NCBI GenBank assembly: GCA_014281115.1
Contig: JACONQ010000015.1
Location: 2,170,001 to 2,234,000, forward strand
From: Laburnicola sp. R22_1
Lineage: Eukaryota; Ascomycota; Dothideomycetes; Pleosporales; Didymosphaeriaceae
DNA length: 64,000 nt
Direction of reading: 5' to 3'
Shown here: positions 55,201 through 64,000 of the stretch, one piece after another
How positions within the stretch are numbered: position 1 is the stretch's first letter
How the letters are laid out: each line of letters starts with the position of its first letter
Position numbers and translations under genes: made by a program
Notes under the pieces: model-generated
Database searches by the model: none
Seen by the model: only the letters and a program-made list of their open reading frames with translations
Told to the model about the DNA's origin: nothing

Positions 55201-58200
55201 TATATAATAGTAGAGGAGTGTAATCTGTTTTATAATAGTATAGCTTAACTTATATATAATAAAACTTTACTAGACTATTCTCTAGTTTAAAGATTATATT
55301 TTTATTCTTAATGCTCTTAATCTTATATAGGCCTATCTATCTACCTTTTTCTCTCTAGGCTATAATCTTAAATTTAAGTAAAAGCTTAAGGACTTTGTAC
55401 GCTGCTAATAGACTATTATAGATATTTAGTATATAATTAATATTAGTCTTATCTCTTTCCTTCTATAGTATCTTTATTACTTTTTATATAGTATTCGCGT
55501 GTGTAATAATATTAGGTAATAGGAAGAGTCTATACTAATTCTAGAATATGCACTAAAGACTAGTAGTGTGGGTATAAGGCTATCTAGGCCTATAGTATTA
55601 TTAATAGGTTTAATAGCTATTTAAAGAATATTCTCTTTATTTATATAATCTTCTAGTTTAGCCTTAAGAATATTAAAGATTTTATAGAGAGGTGCATACA
55701 AATACTTAATCTTCTCTATTACCTAATATACTTCTATAGGCATCTGCCTATAGATTACGCTAATAATCTTTATATAGTTCCTAACCTTATCTAATATAAA
55801 GTTTATGGTCGCATTATTTACTTAGTGTTAATCACCTTTTTAATATATTTTTTAAATTAAGCCTGCGTAGGTTAGGATAGAAAGGCCGCTCTAGTCCAGC
55901 GCCTAAAAATACAATCTATTCTCAGTCTCCGCCAACGTAATAATAGTTTATAAGGACAGTTTATAAACTACGTACTTATTTCCTAATTATCTATAAGCGC
56001 TCTAACACCTATTAAGTTACTTAAAGCATGTATAAAAAACCAACTCTTACTCTATTATTACTATTATTAGCAATCGCGCCGCATTTGCGCGCCGCTATAT
56101 AGCACACTTATGCAACGCGCTTACTAGCTTACTATCTAATACTATAATAACTACAAGGATCTAATATATCCACGCAATGCTCTCCTCTCCTAGCAACTTA
56201 TTAATAAATATCTTCTTCTCTTTCTCCTTAATCCTGCCCTCTATTACCGCCTTTCTAACTAGCAGCAACGTAAGAAACTATGGTGGAAACTCCGTGCATC
56301 TATTATTACTACTCCTATAGTTACTAATCTATTACTAGCCTAACTAGTACACCAGAATCGCCTTGTATAGGGTAAGGTATACCTTCTACTTTCTATTAAT
56401 AATACTCTAGATTGAGCGGTATTCTAGTATAAACCTGGCAACAGCGGCGAGTGGATGGATCTTTAGAGCGTACTTTTGGGCGGCCTTAACAGCGGCATTA
56501 GTATTAAAGCTTAGAAAAATAGTAGGAAATAAAGCGGTGAAAGTCTCCTTAAGGTCGACTTTAATATAAAGATAGAGTGTTAGTATACCTATAGTGTATA
56601 AGCTTCTACCCAGCATATATCTTATAAGTAGCACAAATCTACTATTATGGCTGTTGCTAGCAATCTTTAGGAATAATAATAAAAAAGACAATAGTTACAG
56701 CGTTGTACTAGTTGCGGCGCTAGCGCTATCTTATATCTCTTTTCTCCCTACTCTAAACTGTGGTATAGCAATATGGCCTTACCTATAGTTTTGTATATAG
56801 ATTTTTTTTAGTTAGAGTAGGCGCGCCAAGTCTACTAAGCTCGCTTAGCTCGCTTATAACGCGCTAACCCCTTTTTATTAATATCTTAAAATGCTTTTCT
56901 GTGTATATAATAGTAGGAGGGATATCTACTATTATTGTAATATTTTTATTAGAAACCCCTTAGTCGTAAAAAAAAACATCTATAAAGTTTATACCTAGGT
57001 TATATATAATATAGTTAGGTAGACCTTAGTAGATATTAATTTAGCATCTATAAAGGGCTTCCTACGCATTTTATACAGATATTAATTTTAAGAAGATTAT
57101 AGCTTAAAATAATATATTTATATCTATAATATATAATGCGTCTCTAGTTCTAATACGTATAATGTTAATAATAATCTTATAGTTAAAGTGGGTATTATCC
57201 TTAATAGTAAACTTAAAGCGACGTAGAGTTTATTTATACAATTAATAGTAGTAGCAAAACTTCTAAAAAAATTTTAGTATAGTAGCATACACTTTATAGC
57301 TAGCATTAGTAAGCATCTTTTAAAGTCTTTCTATATAGGGATATTCGAATTATTAATAAAGATAATAGAGTTCTTGTATAGTAAAGAAAGATATAGTTTC
57401 TTTCTTACTAATATTAAAGAAAGAGTATTTCTATTTATATATCATAGGTATAGTTATGCCATTCTTTTATATAATAATATTTAGAATATTATTAAAGTAG
57501 GCACCTAGCTTATTAGCATCTGCTAGTAATAGCAGAAATAGTATTAGAGTGTCTAAGATATAATAGGTAACTATTTCTATTAAATTTATAATTTGTATAG
57601 TTCCTAGAGATCCTTATAGGTTCTAATTTCTAAAGCTAATATTAGTGTTGCTAGGTGTCTAATTAATCTTTATATAGAAGTTCTCTTATTCGTATATCTC
57701 TAGCTATACTTTGCTAATAGTAGAAATCCTTGCTACACCTATATCTTACAATTTATCTTAGTATATTATATAGTATTAATCTTTAAGAATAAACTATTTT
57801 ATACACTTCTCTAGCTCTATTTTATAGATATGGTCGCTAGTTATATAGTAAAGATAGGTAGTAGTAGTTAGATAGGACACTTAATTATTACCATTCTTAT
57901 TATTTTTACTCTGCTCCTCTTCTTTATGCAAAGTAGATTCCTTATTATTATACCCTTCTATATCCAAAATATAGAACTAAATTGTTTTGTACAAAGGCGT
58001 TTTATTATTATACTCTTTATAGAAGGTAATATACTACCTTATTACGCAGGTACACTAATCGCGCAGATAGTTAGAAGACTAATAACCTTTCTTATAGCAC
58101 ATAAAACACTTCTTTAGTCTTATACAAATATTATTTAATTAGAATCTAAATTGCAATAATAATAGTACAAATTGTCTACAAAATCCTTATTTATAAGGGG

Positions 58201-59900
58201 CTAGTAGTCTGCCTCTTTATATAAAAAAGTTATATTTGCAATTAGTATAGTATGTATTAACCTCTTATAGGTACTAATTAGATTGGCAATTAATTGCAAC
58301 TTAGATTAACACATAGAAATTAGCAAATAGAGCTTTATAGATAGGCTTAGGGGTAAATATAGCCTACTCTAGTTCTAGGTATCTATAGTATGCTTATATA
58401 ATAGTAGTATAAAAAGAAATTTCCCTAGTAAATTCTGCACCTAATACTCTCTATATAAGAGTAAGCCTATTAATTATTACCTCTAGAACTTTGTGCAGAC
58501 TCTTATTAGAGTTTTCGTACTAGTATTATACAAAAGTTGTTATAGTCTAGTCTATCTAATACTAGTTATAGTTAATAGTAGTATTAAAGTAATTATTAAG
58601 TGCTTTGTATAAGCACTTCTATAATTATTTAGGGCGAATAGTATAGAGGTAATACTATGCCGCACAGCTAGTAAGAATATCTAGAAAGATATTTAGGTAT
58701 TAATTCTTAGTAATATCTAGGCATCTATATAAATCTATAAAGATCCTAGTCTTATCTACTAGCATATTATATAGAGCTCTAGTATAGTTATTATTCTTAT
58801 TCTATCCCTTTTAAAATTAGATTATCTTATTAGCTAGAATTCTCTAATAAGATAGGTTATACTTGGACGAAAGCTTATATAAGTTAGATTATAGCATAGG
58901 CTTACTCTGTGTAGATTAGTATAGTGCCTATAATTTGCGTTTAACTAGTAGTGGCTCTATTCTGTATAGCGTTTAATAATTATAAGTAGATAGGCAGAAT
59001 AGTAGTTAGATACTATATATAAAGAGTAGTAAGTTATTTAGTTATTTATACAAATAAAATTGTTCTTAGTACTTATATAAAGGTTTTCTTAAAATGTCTA
59101 TAAGGACCTGCAGCTATATAGGTGCCTATAGTAATAGTAGCTTGCTCTATTTAGGTTTGTGCAATAGCCTAACTAGCTTAGATATCTTTAAGATTAGCCT
59201 TAGTATTTGCGTATAAGAAGTTAAGTAGGCTAGTAAGAGTAGTAATATATAAGTATTATCTATATTACCTTAGACTACTTTATATAGTTTACTAGCACTT
59301 ATAGCTCTAGCGTCTATCCTTAGTATAATGCCCTTTTCTCCTAGAACTATAATAAGCTCTCTTCTAAATGCATAGTTTAACTTTAAAAATAGTGTTCTTT
59401 CTATCCTTTAAAGTTTTTCTAGAATAATTCTAAGAACGCTGTCCCTTTTAGTATAACGTATAATAATTAGCAATAGTATATACTATATATAATTATATTT
59501 CTAATAGAGAGGAATTGTCTACTAGGCTAATCTTATCCTTCTAGTACTTAGATCTTATTCTCTTGCGCAGTGTTGCCTCTAATATTTCTATCCCTTTAAT
59601 ATACTTATTATATAGTCTAGTATATTTAGGTATATTAGTGTTATCTTATAAAATAGAGGTAGTAAAGGTGGGGGCTTTATACAAAGTAGTAGTAGGAGTA
59701 GTTATTACATAACTAGTTTATTTAATAGGTTAGTTATATAAAAAGTTGCGCTTTATTAGGGTTTATTATTATCTAACTATATATTTATATAGTTACTAGT
59801 AGTGTCCTTAGTACACTATCTTCTCTTAAATCTTATATAGTAGTAATATCTACTTACTAACTTAATAAAAGAGTTAATCTACTATCTCTATAAATAAGAA
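52300..59900 (-). pseudogene. copia-2 gag-pol, RIP-degraded
   Basis: Boundaries approximate. Minus strand near 54,300-55,100: DKKKDKILT, TIERISQRLLLILGVSL, LPKELYINF, LLYSVAKLDLYQFKTYYNYY, LYNLYLLIT, LKKVAFYAKNKTILIKDQP and NLEDKN, matching the reverse transcriptase of the fungal copia branch with PTIQR-SQR, RPP-E and QTDDTL blocks; the catalytic QTDD reads QIDT here. Integrase and gag lie to the right, split by the alpha insertion. Open frames at 54808-55002 and 57926-58117 are remnants or chance. Confidence 0.75.
55807..56980 (+). mobile_element. alpha-family element, full length (1174 bp)
   Basis: Perfect 12-bp duplication TATAAAGTTTAT (55795-55806 and 56981-56992). Starts GGTCGCATTATTTACTTAG, ends CCCCTTAGTCGTAAAAAAAAACATC. 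Least mutated alpha copy. A 94-codon minus-strand open frame (56407-56691) has a block (YIKVDL...AQKYALKI) that resembles one in beta, but no family was recognised. Confidence 0.88.
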
Positions 59901-60106
59901 TAGGTTTTATATATCTTATATAATCGCTTCCTTTATTTTATATAGTAGTAATAGTTACTTACTAACTCTATAAAGGTTTAATCTACTATTCTCTTACGTA
60001 TAAAGAATAGAGTATAATAAAACAAATTATATAGCTAATAATAACTTATATAATTTGTCTTCACTCTTGCTAATTTATAGTTAAGAGTTAGTTAATTACT
60101 ATTTAG

Positions 60107-60393
60107 TATTAAATAGGCTCTATAGCTAGCTATATAGACATTAATATCTAATACTCTATATTAGTAAGTGTAGAGAGTGTATAGAATAATTATATAAGAA
60201 AAGAAAATAATATAATAAAACTAACTTAGTATTAATTACTTATCTCTAGAGAGAGTACAAATAAAAAGGAGAAGATTCTATAGCGCATAGGCTGTGGCCC
60301 ATAGGCATTATATAATCCTTATATAATACTATTGTGCGGCAATATTAAAACCTTAACACCCTTAGGTGCCCTTGCCTATATAGTATATAGACA
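60107..60393 (-). repeat. copia-2 LTR, right (5')
   Basis: Partner of 51876-52162. Confidence 0.9.
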
Positions 60394-60398
60394 TTACG

Positions 60399-61559
60399 TG
60401 TATTTATAGAGTATTTATCTTATAGAGCTAGTATATAAAAAAATAGGTTATAGCTAGATTTTCTTTTTTACTATAGTATAGTTACGGAATGCAGCTTTGT
60501 TTATAAAAAAACTTTATATTAATTCTAGAATTTAGTATATAAAATCTTAGTTTTATTACTATCTAAGTGCGTCTAATAATAACTTTTATTAATTAAATTA
60601 GAGAATAAATTCTCTAAATTAATCTTTAAAGAATTATTCTAAAATAATTAAGTTACTAAAGTAATAAACCCCTTATAATTAGGAGTTAAATTGTTTAACA
60701 CCTAGGCCACAATAATCTATTTGGGTATTTTAATTAACTTATAGTTAAGATTTGTTGTTAAATATTTAATTTTATTAAGGTACTTCTCTATTAAATTAAA
60801 ATCTAATATGGTACTATTAAATAACTTCTTTAAAAGAAAAAAATTTAGAATAGTAACCTTTAGAAGAATAAAGATTTTCTAAACAAATTCACATCTTATT
60901 AGCTATAGATAAGTCCTTACTATATTATAAAGAACTATTTTTAACTAATAAAGTAATAATTGTTTATACTTTTAAATTAATATCTTTCGATACTAAATTA
61001 ATTACAATATTATTATCACTCTAAATTATAGCCATACAATTTTCTATTATAAGAATAGACATAGTCCTAGGCTTTTATATTTTATAGTTAGAAATATCCT
61101 TAAGTATCTCCTACTTAGAAATAGAAGAAATCTTAAAACTTATTATAAATAAGATAGATAGGCCTAAAAGAGTAAAAGAGCTTAGAAATCTAAGAAAAAT
61201 AAGGTATTCCTTAAAAAATTAATAAGGCTTGGCGAAATTGCCTAAAAAGGTAATAAACTAGTCTAGCAAGTAAAAGAGCTTAGAAAATTCTAAGAAAAAT
61301 AAGGTATTAGTTAAAATATCGATTTTGCCAAGATAGCTTAGTAAGCTAAAAGAACTAGACTAGCTAGTATAAAAGAATCAGAATCTTAAGAGAATTCTAA
61401 AAAATAAGATATATATTAAAATAATTAATAGAAGAATAGCTTAGTAAGCTAAAAAGTAGATAATAATAAATAATAAAATTATTAGAGCGCTAGACTCATA
61501 ACCTATAAAAAGTAAAAAAATTTAATTAAGTTAGTATTATTAAACTAGTTAATTAATCT
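60399..61559. other. AT-rich, unclassified degenerate repeat (includes R8)
   Basis: 60,400-60,530 is the inverted partner of R8 at 16,741-16,860. Beyond it sequence is more than 80% A+T; two similar stretches (AAGAGCTTAGAAA..TCTAAGAAAAATAAGGTATT) at about 61,175 and 61,270 and a weaker third near 61,370 form a ~95-bp tandem repeat. No protein family recognised. Confidence 0.45.
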
Positions 61560-61813
61560 TAATAAACTAGCTATCTAGTAATTTATATACAAAATAATTT
61601 AGACTAACTAATACTTAGCTTTATATAGTTTAATTTTATCTTTAACTTTTATACGTGCTAGTATTTTAAACTAATATTTAAAATATTATTTTATACTAGT
61701 ATTTTTATATATAATAGTATTTTATATATAATAGTATTTTATATATAATAGTATTTTATATATAATAGTATTTTATATATAATAGTATTTTATATATAAT
61801 AGTATTTTATATA

Positions 61814-63664
61814 ACGTGTTTATAAGCGAGCTGCGAATACAAGCGAGCTACGAACCCTACTAAGTCTCTGAGCCTTTTGCAGCATATAAATTCACAACGC
61901 ATTAATATTCTATTAATATAATAGCTATCCTAAATTAAGTAGTATCTATAGAAGCCTTCTTACACGTGCGCGAGTTGTGCCCAGGCTCCCTACAGCGCCT
62001 GCAGCGCGCAGAAGCCTGCTGGCTCGCACCTGACTGCGCCTTGCCTTGCTGTATTTCTCCCTCTAGTTGCTGCTCAACAGCCTTTTAAGCAATAATATCC
62101 TCTCCCTCTGCCTTTAATAGAGTGCCTCGCTTTTAGATCTGCTTCTTTTTGCGCTGTTTACGCGTTATAGCTGCCTTATTTGCCCTTTATAGAGTAGCTA
62201 TCTCCTCGCGCATAAGCACTATTAAATGCGCTATTCTCTTAGCGCCTCTTGTAAGCCAATTAAGCGACTAGATAACTGAGGTAGGAGAGGATCCCTAATG
62301 CCTTTAAATCCGCTCATAAACTAGAGTTAACTAAGCGCCTAGCTTGTGTGCGTTGCTTGGTGTTGCAGACTCCTATAGGGCCTCTAGTAGGGCTGCTGGC
62401 GACGGCGTACGAAGCTTCACATTAAGCTTTGATATTACCACCTCTGGATTGTGTGGGACTAGCCCAGCGCCTTAAAAGCTTGCGCAGATATTCTCCTTTA
62501 TAATTAACTAGTCGTAGGCGGCGCGGAAGGCTGGTAGGAACTTAAGCTTAGTGATATGGTTGATATGGTTGCGTATTAGGCCCTCGACCTGGCGCCCGTA
62601 CGCCCGCTTTAATGGCGAGAAACAGCCCACGTTAAGTGGCTGTAGGAGGTGTGACGAATGTGGTGGCATGCATAGGGTATAGATCTTGTTCTCCCTATAG
62701 ATCTTCTGGAATTCGAGTGAGTTGTGGCTCTTATGGCTGTTGAGTATTAGGAGTTGACGCGCGCCTACTCTACGCTCTACTGTATGCTTAATAAAGTGCC
62801 GTAGCTAGGCAATACTAAGCTTGTTCGTAGTCCACCTATTGTCGCTAAGACTAATAGTCTAGTCACCTGGTATATTATCGCCCTTGTACTAGGCCGAGAG
62901 GTGGTACTTGCCAGCGAAGATGACGAAGGGCGGGATTGCCCACCCAGCAGCGTTAATTCCGTGGATTGTTGTCACCCACTTACGATTGCCTGGCTGAATT
63001 GCTTTTGGCTGACCACGTCTCTCTAAGCCTGTAACAACTAGCTAGGAGGATATCTTGCCTATTAGAAAGCTAGTCTCGTTGAAGTTAAAGGTGTCCTTAT
63101 CGCAGATACCGTAGGTGGCCTTTATACGTGCTACTAGCTTAAACCAGGCCTGTATAGCTGTTGGGTCCTCGCAGAGGGCTCGCTGTCGATTGTAGGCTCG
63201 ATTAAATCGTGTTGTGAGGCTGTCTGTTCGCTTAACAAAGTTTCTAGGCTACTGCTGGCCAACGTAGCCTGCGCTACGCTTAGCGAGCAGCTTATTCGCC
63301 ATATCTCGTACAGCATCTAGAGTAGGCGCAAAGCCTCGCGAATCTAGGTTAAGTATATGCTTAATAATAACCTCCTCTTCTAGCTTAGTAAGCTTCTTTA
63401 ATTTAGGCTCACAATTGCGTCGCGTAGTAGTTCTAGCGCGTTGGCTGCGAAGCGTGCTTTTAGGAACGTTAAACGTCGCTGCAGCGCAATTAACGCTCTG
63501 GATCTGATTCTGATTAATAGCTAAGATAGCTAGGGAGACATTTGCTTTGTTATAGGGCAATTAAATAAGTGTTAGTTAAGTCATTATAGTTGATAGGTGA
63601 CGCGTTATAGAAAGTTAGTAGGGTTTGTAGCTCGCTTATATTCGTAGCTCGCTTGTAAACACGT
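61814..63664 (-). mobile_element. Fot-6: Fot1/pogo-type DNA transposon, least decayed minus copy
   Basis: 1851 bp; TA at 61812-61813 and 63665-63666. Inverted repeats ACGTGTTTATAAGCGAGCTG / ACGTGTTTACAAGCGAGC extend about 50 bp and include the doubled motif AAGCGAGCTACGAA. Higher G+C than its surroundings. Confidence 0.94.
61936..63584 (-). pseudogene. Fot1/pogo transposase, RIP-inactivated (Fot-6)
   Basis: ATG at 63582-63584. HTH CAAATFNVPKSTLRSQRAR; EEEVIIKHILNLDSRGFAP, LDAVRDMANKLLAKRSAGYV; nuclease NFNETSFLIGKISS, LLILNSHKSHNSLEFQ and HSSHLLQPLNVGCFSPLKRA, all three catalytic Asp read Asn; C-terminal zinc knuckle CRRCREPGHNSRTC at 61962-62003. About a dozen Gln/Trp-to-stop changes. Start of the minus frame and the 3' end approximate. 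Confidence 0.92.
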
Positions 63665-63973
63665 TATAAGCTATTATTTTATATACAAACTAGTGTTTTA
63701 TATATAAGCTATTATTTTATATACAAACTAGTATTTTATATATAAGCTATTATTTTATATATAAACTAGTGTTTTATAAATAAATTAGTGTTTTATATAT
63801 AAACTAGTATTTTATATATAAACTAGTATTTTATATATAAACTAGTGTTTATATATAGATTATTATTTTAACTTTATTTTACTATTACTTAGTTATAACC
63901 TTAATAATAAACGTCTTATTTTTAGAATAATTTATTACTCCTTAGTTTATTATACGCTAATATATTTTATATA

Positions 63974-64000
63974 TAGCGTTAATTAATCTATCTAGAGGTA
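63974..64000 (-). mobile_element. beta-family copy cut by the window edge
   Basis: ATAGCGTTAATTAATCTATC then TAGAGGTA is the beta 3' end in reverse, as at 16,580 and 33,159. Inserted in R3 (compare 13,845-13,850, where gamma sits at the same place). Confidence 0.65.

Larger units (their letters stand above)
51876..60393 (-). mobile_element. copia-2: Ty1/copia LTR retrotransposon with nested alpha
   Basis: 8518 bp (about 7.3 kb without the alpha at 55807-56980). LTRs of 287 bp each (51876-52162 and 60107-60393), TGTTAAATAGGCTC...GTATATAGACA; TTACG duplicated outside (51871-51875, 60394-60398). Orientation from the reverse transcriptase on the minus strand. Confidence 0.92.
61560..63973. repeat. 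R3, second copy, interrupted by Fot-6
   Basis: Same order as 13,520-13,844: TTTAGACTAACTAATACTTAGC, ATACGTGCTAGTATTTTAAAC, tandem TATTTTATATATAATAG units up to 61,811, then after Fot-6 alternating AAGCTAT/AAACTAG units and TTTTACTATTACTTAGTTAT. Seven near-perfect 17-bp TAGTATTTTATATATAA units precede Fot-6. Confidence 0.8.

Noticed and set aside
56407..56691. 94-codon minus-strand frame as an intact gene
   Set aside because: Inside an alpha element; stop codons interrupt the corresponding reading in the other two full copies, so only a remnant, if coding at all.
7700..64000. Any intact host gene, secondary-metabolite gene, tRNA or rRNA in the AT-rich block
   Set aside because: All frames over ~60 codons fall in recognised repeats; no tRNA or rRNA sequence was noticed on reading both strands.

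Overview
ORGANISM AND OVERALL PICTURE. The window is nuclear DNA of a filamentous ascomycete (Pezizomycotina; a dothideomycete-like fungus is my guess). Reasons: short 47-53 nt GT-AG introns, a mitochondrial leucyl-tRNA synthetase, a LAT-type amino-acid permease, a fungal N-terminal (Fungal_N type) domain gene, and strong signs of repeat-induced point mutation (RIP, C-to-T on either strand). The first ~7.3 kb is ordinary GC-balanced genic DNA. The remaining ~56.7 kb is an AT-rich graveyard of nested, RIP-mutated repeats in which I find no intact gene.

GENIC PART (1-7.3 kb). (1) Mitochondrial LeuRS on the minus strand, with its 3' end off the left edge. (2) A divergent LAT/APC-superfamily permease of 625 aa. 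(3) A plus-strand gene with the N-terminal domain of fungal Fungal_N/G-alpha fusion proteins. (4) Immediately after it, in opposite orientation, a degraded C-terminal half of a G-alpha protein. Items 3 and 4 look like one fusion gene broken by an inversion at the edge of the AT-rich block.

REPEAT PART (7.5-64 kb). Seven Fot1/pogo-type TA-inserting DNA transposons: 7545-9434, 9520-13517 with 11201-13326 nested inside it, 17497-19342, 35748-37618, 38022-40212 and 61814-63664. Their transposase genes carry CAA/CAG/CGA-derived stops and Asp-to-Asn changes at the catalytic positions. LTR elements: a Ty3/gypsy (19469-26754), two Ty1/copia (42571-47728 and 51876-60393), fragments of an older copia scattered from 17.4 to 51.6 kb, and a tandem double copy of a +strand LTR element without recognisable genes ('R1', 27234-49312) inserted in that old copia.

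MOST INTERESTING. Interspersed are at least three families of ~1.1-1.2 kb elements (here called alpha, beta, gamma; possibly a fourth, delta). Full-length copies are flanked by 9-15 bp target-site duplications. Where their 5' end is intact they begin with GGTCG (or a RIP-altered form). Each family has its own 3' end, and short copies always keep that 3' end. This is the signature of retroposition with 5' truncation, by a family I do not recognise. Their insertions into one another, and into R1, give a relative chronology up to six levels deep. Names R1, R3, R8, alpha-delta and Fot-1 to Fot-7 are my own labels.
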